From Lentisphaerota bacterium (GTDB lineage Bacteria; Verrucomicrobiota; Kiritimatiellia; UBA8416; JAIOPI01): DNA of 64,000 bases. A program made the position numbers and the translations under genes. Numbering within the stretch: position 1 is the first letter of the stretch; every line of letters begins with the position of its first letter. Location of the stretch: the NCBI GenBank assembly GCA_021413965.1, contig JAIOPI010000035.1:1-64000 (forward strand), read 5' to 3'. The notes under the pieces were generated by a model, which was not told where the DNA came from, ran no database searches, and saw only the letters and a list, made by a program, of their open reading frames with translations. Below are positions 17,615-25,654 of the stretch, piece after piece.

Positions 17615-18397
17615 TCACGGATTGCCACTGGCCGGCAAGGCGAGGCTGCGCGTGTAGGTGCTGGGGACGGTGAAGTCGGCGGCGGTGGTCTTCACCGGCT
17701 GTGGGGCGCCGAGGCGCGCTTCGTAGAGTGGCCGCCCGCGCGTGAAGTGGCTGAACAGCACGGGATAGCCGTCGATTTGCATAAAGCCATCCAGTGGGAT
17801 CTCGGGGACGGTGTTGCCGGCGGCGCTTAGTGCCGCGGCCAGGGTGGACCATGCGGCCGCCACGCTTTTGACCAGCTCCATCGCCTGGGGCGGTGCATGC
17901 ACTTGGCTCCAAGGTGTTGCCCAGATCTCCTGAATTCTCTCGCCATCGCGGGTGACCACATACAGTTGGCAGGGCAGGCCGGCAATGTCGCGCCGGCGGT
18001 CGGTGAGTTGCACCTCGCATGCCCCGCCGGCGGCGCCGGCAGGCAGGAAGTCCCCGAGCCCCGGCGCCAGCAACTCGCCCGCCTTGCGCATGGCGCTGGA
18101 GGTGCCCGTCAGTGCCTGCAGGTTGAAGGCCAGGTAGTTGTGCGCCTTCCGGTCCACGAGATAGACGGCATCTTCCTGGCGGCAAAGCAGTGACGACGGT
18201 CGCCCGCGCAGCGCCGTGGTGTCCACGGAGAACGCCCGCGAATCGAGCAACAGGCGGGTGCGGTACGTGGCCGGCTTGGCCGCCGTGCGATCCAGCAGGC
18301 GCACGTCCACGGCGTAGCCGCCCGTGGCATGCGTCGCCAGCATCGCCACCACGCCACAGGCACACCCCAAACCGCGCCATTGAGTCATCGATGTCAC
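17615..18397 (-). CDS. Exported hypothetical protein (DUF4412-like)
   Basis: This 260-residue protein has an N-terminal hydrophobic segment (GLGCACGVVAMLATHATGGYA) that is probably a signal peptide. The body holds short strands typical of periplasmic DUF4412-type proteins: YLVDRKAHNYLAFN, then AGLPCQLYVVTRDGERIQEIW, and the closing TAADFTVPSTYTRSL. It contains Cys in CRQED, ACEV and PCQL, so a disulfide is possible. The start GTG 18397 has GGAGG 5 bp upstream; ATG 18388 and ATG 18427 are alternatives. Function is unknown. It is divergent from the M23 peptidase gene by about 210 bp. Confidence 0.6.
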   Translation of the reverse strand: MTSMTQWRGLGCACGVVAMLATHATGGYAVDVRLLDRTAAKPATYRTRLLLDSRAFSVDTTALRGRPSSLLCRQEDAVYLVDRKAHNYLAFNLQALTGTSSAMRKAGELLAPGLGDFLPAGAAGGACEVQLTDRRRDIAGLPCQLYVVTRDGERIQEIWATPWSQVHAPPQAMELVKSVAAAWSTLAAALSAAGNTVPEIPLDGFMQIDGYPVLFSHFTRGRPLYEARLGAPQPVKTTAADFTVPSTYTRSLALPASGNP

Positions 18398-18606
18398 ATC
18401 TTCCTCCCGGGAAGGGCCATCATACATGGAAACCGTCGGCGTGGATTGGAAAAAGCGACGAGAGCCGGCGGCGGATGGCGATGCCCGCGATGAAGGCGAT
18501 CCGTTTTCGGTGGCGCAGGTGGGGGGGCTCCTCTATCATCGCCGCTCGTTTTGTGGGAGCGTGAGCGGCAGGTGCCATCGGGCGCCGGGGCGAGGAATGG
18601 CGAAGC

Positions 18607-19779
18607 ATGGTCGGTCTGCAATTGGATGGACAGCAACCGCCGGATGGCGGACACCGCCGGCGCGGCCTGCCGGGTTGGGTGTTCGTTCTAGCCGGGGTCT
18701 TGTTGATCGCGGGACTCGCCATGGGCCGGCGGAAGCCGCATGCGGCGCCGGACGTGAAGCCCGAGGCGGCAGATCTCGTGGCGCCGCCCGAGGATCTCAC
18801 CCCGGCTTTCACGGCCCCGCCGCCGCCGCCGCTGTCCCGCATGGTCCTGCCCACCCCACAGACCAATCTCCTTGACGGTCCGATCGCCCTGGTCATTCAG
18901 CCCACGGCATCCGGACGCCCCGAATCCGGCCTCTACGGATCGGTGCGCACGGCGAATTTCGGGCGGCAGGTGGCGGCCTCCTTTCATGAGGGGATCGACA
19001 TCGCCCCGACGGAGCGGGACCGTTCCGGCCGGGCGCGCGATGCCGTCTTTGCGGCGGCGGACGGTCGCGTCGGTTACGTGAGCCCGTATTCCGGCAACTC
19101 CAACTACGGCAAGTACGTGGTGCTCCTGCATGACGATCCGGTGGGTGAGGTCTACACCCTCTATGCGCACTTTGCCGAGATTGCGTCAGGCATCGCCGCC
19201 GGCAAGCAGGTGAAGGCCGGCACGGTGCTCGGGCGCATGGGAAACACCCCGCCCGCAAATATCCCCGTGTCACGGTCGCACATGCATTTCGAGATCGGCT
19301 TGATCGCGAACAACCGCTTTGCGTCATGGATGGTGGCGCAGAAGACGAAGAACTCACACGGGCGCTACAACGGATGGAACTTCTTCGGCGTGGATCCGCT
19401 GGTGGCACTGCAGGAGCAGCACCGCCTCGGGACGGCCTTCACCTTCCTGGATCATCTCGGCTCGATCCCCGTGGCCTACGAACTGGTGGTGCCGGCCAGG
19501 CGGCTGCCGGACTATTTTGAGCGGTATCCGCCGCTGTGGCAGGGGGATGACTACCACGGGCCGGCGCTGGTGTTGGCCTGCGCGGTGGGCGGGCTGCCCC
19601 TGCACGGGCGTGCGGCGACGGCGGAGGAAGCGGCCTTGATCCGCGGCCGCCCGGCCGCGGTGCTCTCGGCCAATGCGGAGGTGCTGGGGCGCAACGGGCG
19701 GCATATCGTCATCACGCGCGGCGGCGACTGGGTCCTGGGGCCGCAAGGCCGGCGCTGGCTGGACATCTTCCTGTACTGA
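18607..19779 (+). CDS. M23 family metallopeptidase (membrane-anchored)
   Basis: This 390-residue protein has one N-terminal membrane segment (GWVFVLAGVLLIAGLAM, residues 23-39), a Pro-rich linker to about residue 90, and an M23/LytM domain. Zinc ligands are visible: H127 and D131 in FHEGIDI, H188 in YTLYAHF, and H225-x-H227 in SRSHMHFEI. M23 enzymes cut peptidoglycan cross-bridges or activate amidases in the periplasm. After the domain (about 270 onward) lies an unassigned C-terminal region of ~120 residues with RGGDWVLGPQGRRWL at its end. The catalytic set is complete, so activity is expected. Confidence 0.87.
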   Translation: MVGLQLDGQQPPDGGHRRRGLPGWVFVLAGVLLIAGLAMGRRKPHAAPDVKPEAADLVAPPEDLTPAFTAPPPPPLSRMVLPTPQTNLLDGPIALVIQPTASGRPESGLYGSVRTANFGRQVAASFHEGIDIAPTERDRSGRARDAVFAAADGRVGYVSPYSGNSNYGKYVVLLHDDPVGEVYTLYAHFAEIASGIAAGKQVKAGTVLGRMGNTPPANIPVSRSHMHFEIGLIANNRFASWMVAQKTKNSHGRYNGWNFFGVDPLVALQEQHRLGTAFTFLDHLGSIPVAYELVVPARRLPDYFERYPPLWQGDDYHGPALVLACAVGGLPLHGRAATAEEAALIRGRPAAVLSANAEVLGRNGRHIVITRGGDWVLGPQGRRWLDIFLY

Positions 19780-19846
19780 CCGTCCGCCGCCGGCGCCGCG
19801 AGTTCCCGTTTGCCCGCGGCCCGCGGCATGGCCTAGACTGTGCGCC

Positions 19847-21889
19847 ATGCATAAAGGATGGCGGGTTTTGCTCTGGGTGGGAATCGCAGTCCTGGGCGCC
19901 GTGGCGGTGGCCGTGGCTGCGCTGCATCGCGGCGAAGACATCAACGCGCTGTGGCTGGTGGTCGCCGGTTTCTGCACGTTCGCCATCAGTTACCGCTTTC
20001 ACAGCAAATGGCTGATGGCCAAGGTCCTGGTGCTGGACGCGCGCCGCGCGCCGCCCGCCGTGACGCGCAACGACGGGCGCGACTTCGTGCCGACGCACCC
20101 GTGGGTGGTGTTCGGTCACCATTTTGCCGCCATTGCCGGGCCGGGGCCGCTGGTGGGGCCCGTGCTGGCCGCACAGTTCGGCTATCTTCCCGGCATGCTC
20201 TGGATTCTCGTGGGCGCCACGCTCGGCGGCGGCGTGCACGATTCCGTCATCCTCTTCAGTTCCATCCGCCGCGGCGGCAAGTCCCTTGGCCAGATGCTGC
20301 GTGAAGAGGTGAATCCCGTCGTGGGGATTTGCGCGCTTTTCAGCGTGCTGGCGATCATGACCATCCTCCTGGCGGTGCTGGGCCTGGTGGTGGTCAACGC
20401 GCTGGCGGAAAGCCCGTGGGGCCTGTTCACGATCGCCATGACCATCCCGCTCGCGATCCTTATGGGGCTCGCGCTCAAGTCAGGGCGCTTCAGCGTGGCG
20501 GCGGTGACCGTGTTTGGCGTGGCGGGGCTGCTGGCGAGCGTCTGGGGGGGGCAGTACCTGCACGCGCACCCGACGATCGAGTCGTGGTTCCTGCACGACA
20601 AGCCCTGGCTTGCCTGGAGCATCATCCTGTACGGCTTTGCCGCCTCGGTGCTGCCGGTATGGCTGCTGCTGGCGCCGCGGGACTACTTGAGCACCTTCAT
20701 GAAGTTGGGCACGGTCGTGATCCTGGCGGTGGCCGTGATCCTCGTGGCGCCGCCGCTGCGCATGCCGGCCGTCACGCGTTTCATCGACGGCACGGGCCTC
20801 GTGTTCGCCGGCCCCGTGTTCCCGTTCGTTTTCATCACGATCGCCTGCGGGGCGATATCGGGCTTTCATGCGCTGATCGCCTCCGGCACGACGCCGAAGC
20901 TGGTGTCGCGTGAGGGCGTGATCCGCAGCGTGGGCTACGGGGCCATGGTCACCGAGATGCTGGTGGCGCTGATGGCGCTGATTGCGGCCTGCGCGCTGGA
21001 GCCCGGGCAGTACTTCGCCATCAACACGTCGAACAAGGGCCTGGTGGACGCCGCCGTCGTAGCCAAGGTGGTCGCGGCCGGCTTTCCCGTGACGGAGGTC
21101 GACATGCAGGCGCTGGCGGCATCGATTGGCGAGAAGACGATGTTCGGGCGCGCGGGCGGCGCCCCGACGTTCGCCGTGGGCATGGCCCACATGTTCTCGC
21201 GCGCGTTTGGCCACGGCCTGATGCCGCTCTGGTACCACTTCGCCATCATGTTCGAGGCGCTCTTCATCCTGACCACGATCGATGCCGGCACGCGCGTCGG
21301 GCGCTTCATTCTGCAGGATGTGCTCGGCCAGGTCTGGAGGCCGCTGGGCGACACGCGTTCCTGGGGCGCCAACGTCCTCACCAGCGCGCTGCTCGTCTCC
21401 GCCTGGGGCTACTTCCTCTACCAGGGCGTGGTGGATCCGCTGGGCGGCATCAACACGCTGTGGCCGCTCTTCGGCATCGCCAACCAGCTGCTGGCCGTGA
21501 TCGCGTTCTGCCTCGGCACGACCGTCCTGATCAAGATGGGGCGGGCACGCTATGCCTGGGTGACGGTCCTGCCGCTGGTCTGGCTGACGATCGTGACGTT
21601 CTCGGCCGGCTGGCTGAAGATCTTCTCGCCTGATCCGCGGCTGGGCTTCCTGGCGCTGGCACGCGCCACGGCGGAAAAGGTTGCCGCGGGCGGCACGGCG
21701 AGCCAGCTGGCGGAGTGGCAGCGCATCATCTTCAACAACCGCATCGATGCGGTGGTGGCCGGCAGTTTCCTGGTGATGGTGGCCGTCATCATTGGCGGCT
21801 GCGCCCTGGAGTGGGCGCGCCTGCTGGCCGGCACCAGGCGGGCCGACCTGAAGGAAAGTCCCTACGAAGCCCTGCCGGAACCGGTGTGA
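19847..21889 (+). CDS. cstA: CstA family peptide/pyruvate transporter
   Basis: This 680-residue protein has about 16 hydrophobic segments and near-standard CstA length. The conserved block HFAAIAGPGPLVGPVLAAQFGY and the GVHDSVILFSSIRRGGKSLG stretch are diagnostic. CstA proteins import peptides or pyruvate during carbon limitation. ATG 19847 was chosen because it starts the conserved region; the frame stays open 58 codons upstream inside the M23 gene, but that part looks non-coding. It follows the M23 gene after 67 bp on the same strand. No CstR/YjiY-type accessory gene is next to it. Confidence 0.93.
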   Translation: MHKGWRVLLWVGIAVLGAVAVAVAALHRGEDINALWLVVAGFCTFAISYRFHSKWLMAKVLVLDARRAPPAVTRNDGRDFVPTHPWVVFGHHFAAIAGPGPLVGPVLAAQFGYLPGMLWILVGATLGGGVHDSVILFSSIRRGGKSLGQMLREEVNPVVGICALFSVLAIMTILLAVLGLVVVNALAESPWGLFTIAMTIPLAILMGLALKSGRFSVAAVTVFGVAGLLASVWGGQYLHAHPTIESWFLHDKPWLAWSIILYGFAASVLPVWLLLAPRDYLSTFMKLGTVVILAVAVILVAPPLRMPAVTRFIDGTGLVFAGPVFPFVFITIACGAISGFHALIASGTTPKLVSREGVIRSVGYGAMVTEMLVALMALIAACALEPGQYFAINTSNKGLVDAAVVAKVVAAGFPVTEVDMQALAASIGEKTMFGRAGGAPTFAVGMAHMFSRAFGHGLMPLWYHFAIMFEALFILTTIDAGTRVGRFILQDVLGQVWRPLGDTRSWGANVLTSALLVSAWGYFLYQGVVDPLGGINTLWPLFGIANQLLAVIAFCLGTTVLIKMGRARYAWVTVLPLVWLTIVTFSAGWLKIFSPDPRLGFLALARATAEKVAAGGTASQLAEWQRIIFNNRIDAVVAGSFLVMVAVIIGGCALEWARLLAGTRRADLKESPYEALPEPV

Positions 21890-21924
21890 GCGCCGTGCCC
21901 GCGGACGACGCGCCCGGTAATCCG

Positions 21925-21954
21925 TTTGCGCCGCATGCAGGGGCTTGTTATACA
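21925..21954 (+). promoter_or_regulatory. Putative extended -10 promoter of the oxidoreductase pair
   Basis: TATACA (21949-21954) is preceded by TG at 21946-21947, giving TGT-TATACA, an extended -10. TTTGCG (21925-21930) sits 18 bp upstream as a weak -35. It lies ~90 bp before the first of two co-oriented Gfo/Idh/MocA genes, which are 3 bp apart and therefore likely co-transcribed. Confidence 0.4.
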
Positions 21955-22043
21955 GAGCGCCGTCCGTCTGCACCAAGATGGCGCCTTCGCGGACTGGTGA
22001 CGTTGCCTTTTGCATTGCCCGTTATGACCAGGGGAGCAGCCTT

Positions 22044-23159
22044 ATGAATCCAGTGCGCTTTGGCATCATCGGTTTGGGCATGGGCGGCCTGCATGCCCGC
22101 AATTTGAAGGACGGCAAAGTCCCGCGCGCCGTGCTGGGCGCGGTGTGCGACGTGAAGCCGGAACGGCTGAAACCGTTTGCCGACGTGCCGCAGTTCACCA
22201 GCAGCGCCGAGATGGTGCGCTCGGGCATGGTCGACGTCGTGGTCGTCGCCACGCCTCACTACTCGCACCCGGATCTTGCCATCGAGGCGTTGCAGGCCGG
22301 CTTGCACGTGGTGGTGGAGAAGCCGATTGCGGTGCACAAGTCGGAGGCGGAGCGCCTGGTGCGCGCGTCGCGCCCCGGCGGCCCGCTGCTGGGGGTGATG
22401 CTGAACCAGCGCACGGACCCGCGCTACCGCCAGATCCGCCAGATCATGCAGAGCGGGGCGCTGGGAAATGTGCAGCGCGTGCAGTGGACCATCACGGACT
22501 GGTTCCGCACGGATGTCTACTTCCGGGCCAGCGACTGGCGCGGCACGTGGGCGGGCGAAGGCGGCGGGCTGCTGATGAACCAGTGTCCGCACCAGATCGA
22601 CTTGCTGCAATGGCTGTTCGGCATGCCGCGCACCGTGCGCGCCACGTGCTGCTTCGGGAAGTACCACGACATCGAAGTCGAGGACGAAGTGACCGCCGTT
22701 TTCGAGTATCCCAACGGGGCCACCGGCATCTTCAGCGCATCCACGGCGGAGGCGCCGGGCGTCAACCGGCTGGAGGCGGCTGGCGATCGCGGGCGGCTCG
22801 TGCTCGAAGGCAAGCGGCTGGAGTGGGTGCGCAACACGGTGGATGCGCGCACGTTCAGCCGCACGGCCACCGATGGTTTCTCGGTGCCGTCGACCACCAG
22901 CGAGGTCTTCACCTTCTCGGATTCCGGCCCCCAGCACGTGGGTATCCTCAAGAATATGACCGACGCCATTCTCGATGGCACCCCGCTGCTCGCGCCGGGG
23001 GCGGATGGGCTTCCGTCGGTGGAACTGGCCAACGCCATGCTCTTCTCCTCGGTGCGGCACCAGCAGGTGGAGTTGCCGCTGTCGGGCCCGGCGGTGGCCG
23101 GGATGCTGGCGGAGTTGATCGAACTGGCGGCGCGCCGCCACGCAACCAGAAAGGCTTGA
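22044..23159 (+). CDS. Gfo/Idh/MocA family oxidoreductase
   Basis: This 371-residue protein has an N-terminal NAD(P)-binding Rossmann fold (FGIIGLGMGGLHA, residues 5-17) and the family's catalytic VEKPIAVH motif near residue 93. A C-terminal substrate domain follows, with GGGLLMNQCPHQIDLLQWLFG carrying the usual H-x-x-D pair. Such enzymes oxidise sugars, sugar alcohols or amino-sugar derivatives; the substrate is not readable. ATG 22044 has GGGGAG upstream. Only 3 bp separate it from a second family member, so the two probably act on one substrate or on successive steps. The context of GH2 beta-mannosidase and FKP suggests glycan breakdown. Confidence 0.92.
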   Translation: MNPVRFGIIGLGMGGLHARNLKDGKVPRAVLGAVCDVKPERLKPFADVPQFTSSAEMVRSGMVDVVVVATPHYSHPDLAIEALQAGLHVVVEKPIAVHKSEAERLVRASRPGGPLLGVMLNQRTDPRYRQIRQIMQSGALGNVQRVQWTITDWFRTDVYFRASDWRGTWAGEGGGLLMNQCPHQIDLLQWLFGMPRTVRATCCFGKYHDIEVEDEVTAVFEYPNGATGIFSASTAEAPGVNRLEAAGDRGRLVLEGKRLEWVRNTVDARTFSRTATDGFSVPSTTSEVFTFSDSGPQHVGILKNMTDAILDGTPLLAPGADGLPSVELANAMLFSSVRHQQVELPLSGPAVAGMLAELIELAARRHATRKA

Positions 23160-23162
23160 ACC

Positions 23163-24254
23163 ATGTCCACGGATCAGAAGCAGAGCGATGGGATGATGTA
23201 CGCGCCGAAGGGCAAGCCGGCCCCGGTGGTGACCCCCGGAGCCTTCGTCATCGCCGCGGCCGCGCTAGACCACGGCCACATCTACGGGCAGTGCAACGGC
23301 CTGGTCGAGGCCGGCGCCACGCTCAAATGGGTCTACGACCCCGACCCCCGGAAGGTCGAGGGTTTCCGCAAATCCTTTCCGCAGGCGCAGGTGGCGCGCA
23401 GCGTGGAGGAAATTCTCGACGACAAGGCCGTGCACCTGGTGGCGGCGGCATCCGTGCCGAGCGAGCGCGGGCCGCTGGGCGTGCGCGTCATGCAGGCCGG
23501 CAAGGACTACTTCTCGGACAAGAGCCCGTTCACGACCCTGGCCCAGTTGGAGGACGCGCGCCACACGGCGGCGGCGACCGGACGCAAGTACATGGTCTAC
23601 TACGGCGAGCGCCTGCACGTGGAATGCGCCATGCATGCCGGCGACCTGATCCAGCAGGGCGCCATCGGGCGCGTCGTTCAGGTGATCGGGCTCGGCCCGC
23701 ACCGGCTCAACGCGCCCTCGCGTCCCGCGTGGTTCTTTGACAAGCAGAAGTATGGCGGCATTCTCTGCGACATCGGCAGCCACCAGTGCGAGCAGTTCCT
23801 GGCGTACACGGGGGCGAAGGACGCGCGCGTGCTGTCCGCCCGCGTCGAGAACTTCCAGCACCCCGAGTATCCCGGGCTCGAGGATTTCGGCGAGGCCACG
23901 CTGGTCGCGGACAACGGCGCGTCATTTTACTTCCGCGTGGACTGGTTCACGCCGAAGGGGCTGGCGACATGGGGCGATGGGCGCACGATCATCCTGGGCA
24001 CGGACGGCTACATCGAGCTGCGCAAGTACATTGATGTGGCGCGCGCGCAGACTGGCGACCACCTGTACCTCGTGAACCAGCAGGGCACGGAGCACATGGA
24101 ACTGGCCGGCAAGGTGGGCTATCGCTTCTTTGGCGAGCTCATCCTCGACTGCGTGCACCGCACTGAGCGGGCCATGACACAGGCGCACGCCTTCAAGGCC
24201 GCCGAGTTGTCCATGCTTGCCCAGGAATGGGCCGACGCGCATCGGCGCGGGTGA
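23163..24254 (+). CDS. Gfo/Idh/MocA family oxidoreductase (second of pair)
   Basis: This 363-residue protein is longer at the N-terminus than its neighbour: the Rossmann strand AFVIAAAALDHGHIYG starts at about residue 27 and lacks the usual tight GxGxxG, having ALDHGHI. The canonical EKP is replaced by DKSPFTT (near residue 120). The substrate domain shows GGILCDIGSHQCEQFLAYTG with the conserved H. These changes suggest altered cofactor handling or chemistry, but the overall length is normal and no disruption is visible. It starts 3 bp after the upstream gene and has little Shine-Dalgarno signal, consistent with translational coupling. Confidence 0.88.
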   Translation: MSTDQKQSDGMMYAPKGKPAPVVTPGAFVIAAAALDHGHIYGQCNGLVEAGATLKWVYDPDPRKVEGFRKSFPQAQVARSVEEILDDKAVHLVAAASVPSERGPLGVRVMQAGKDYFSDKSPFTTLAQLEDARHTAAATGRKYMVYYGERLHVECAMHAGDLIQQGAIGRVVQVIGLGPHRLNAPSRPAWFFDKQKYGGILCDIGSHQCEQFLAYTGAKDARVLSARVENFQHPEYPGLEDFGEATLVADNGASFYFRVDWFTPKGLATWGDGRTIILGTDGYIELRKYIDVARAQTGDHLYLVNQQGTEHMELAGKVGYRFFGELILDCVHRTERAMTQAHAFKAAELSMLAQEWADAHRRG

Positions 24255-24340
24255 ACCGTCCCGCGGCGGCCGGCAATCCCGTTTCGTTGTGAGCTGGTGC
24301 CGGCGCCCTCCGCCGGTTTCCGTTTAGGCGACTTTGCTGC

Positions 24341-25651
24341 ATGAACGCGCACCACATTCCACACAGCCAGACGCGCGCGATCCGCGAGGCCGTCGTGCGG
24401 CTTTGGCCGGCCGTTTTGGGCGAGCATCGTCCCGCCGATCGCGAGCTGGCAGATTTCCTCAAGCAGCACCACGAGTTCGGCGGGCGCGACCGGCGGCTGA
24501 TTGGCGATGTGGTGTTCGGGTTGCTGCGCTGGTGGGGCTGGCTGCAGGGCGAAACACCCGATCTGCAGGCCGAGGAGGGTGAACCGGCGTGGCCGGCCTG
24601 GTGCCGTCTGTTCCTGTCCGTTGCCCTGCTGGAGGGGGATTCTCCTGCGGCCATCCACGACTACTGGGCGGAGGCGGGTGGCCTTGCGGCCGAGGACCTG
24701 GCGTCCCTGCGCGCGCGGCCCGACCCCGCGGACCGTCTTGCCGGCCTGTTCAAGCGGCTGGCGGATGACATCCGCGCGATGCCGCTTGTGCCGGCCTGGG
24801 TGGCCGGAGAGGTGCAGCCGCCGTGCGATCTGCGCGAACTCATGATCTGGATGCAGCGCCGGCCGCCGCTCTGGCTGCGGGTGCAAACCGAGGCCATCGG
24901 GCAGGTGCTGGAGGACCTGCGCACGGCCGGGCTGATGCCGGAATGGTCGGCGGCAAGGCCGGACGCCATCCGGCTCTCCCGCGCGCGTGTGAATCTGCAG
25001 GCGCTCGCGTCGTATCGCGCGGGCCGCGTGGAAGTGCAGGATATCTCCTCCCAGGCCGTGGCTGGCTTGTGCGGGGCGAGGGCTGGAGAGCGCTGGTGGG
25101 ATGTTTGCGCCGGTGCGGGCGGCAAGACCCTGGTGCTGGCGCGCGCGGTGGGCGGGACGGGGCGCGTCCATGCCACGGACATCCGCAGCGGCGCGCTCGA
25201 CGAGTTGCAGCGGCGCGCCCGGCGCGCGGGGCTCACCATGATTGAGACGGGCCGCTTCCGTGCGCCGCGCCAGTCGAGGCGAACCATGTTCGATGGCGTG
25301 CTGGTGGACGCCCCGTGCAGCGGATCCGGAACGTGGAGGCGCAATCCCTGGGCGCGCTGGCAACTTGAACCGGCCGACCTGGCGCCACAGGCGGAACGCC
25401 AGTTGGGGCTGCTCTCAGAGGGCGCGCGGGCGGTGAAGCCCGGCGGCGCGCTGGTCTACGCAACCTGTTCGCTCCTCCGCGTGGAAAATGAGGGGGTCGT
25501 GGCCCGTTTTCTGGAGGCGCACCCGGCCTTCGCGCCGGCCCCGTTTGCACACCCCTTCACCGGGGACATGACAACGGGCATCCTCCAACTCTGGCCCTGG
25601 GATGCCGACGGCGACGCCATGTTCGTGGCGCGGCTGCGGCGCGGGCCATAA
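24341..25651 (+). CDS. RsmB/NOP family RNA (cytosine-5) methyltransferase
   Basis: This 436-residue protein has an N-terminal NusB-like helical part and a C-terminal SAM-dependent domain: DVCAGAGGKT (near 253) is motif I, DAPCSGSGTWRRNPWARW (from ~324) is motif IV with C326, and YATCSLL holds C376. RsmB-type enzymes use both cysteines, the second as nucleophile, to make 5-methylcytosine in 16S rRNA or related RNA. Length and motif order agree with RsmB/RsmF. The exact target (for example 16S position 967 or 1407) cannot be told. It ends 3 bp before the convergent beta-mannosidase gene. Confidence 0.92.
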   Translation: MNAHHIPHSQTRAIREAVVRLWPAVLGEHRPADRELADFLKQHHEFGGRDRRLIGDVVFGLLRWWGWLQGETPDLQAEEGEPAWPAWCRLFLSVALLEGDSPAAIHDYWAEAGGLAAEDLASLRARPDPADRLAGLFKRLADDIRAMPLVPAWVAGEVQPPCDLRELMIWMQRRPPLWLRVQTEAIGQVLEDLRTAGLMPEWSAARPDAIRLSRARVNLQALASYRAGRVEVQDISSQAVAGLCGARAGERWWDVCAGAGGKTLVLARAVGGTGRVHATDIRSGALDELQRRARRAGLTMIETGRFRAPRQSRRTMFDGVLVDAPCSGSGTWRRNPWARWQLEPADLAPQAERQLGLLSEGARAVKPGGALVYATCSLLRVENEGVVARFLEAHPAFAPAPFAHPFTGDMTTGILQLWPWDADGDAMFVARLRRGP

Positions 25652-25654
25652 CGG

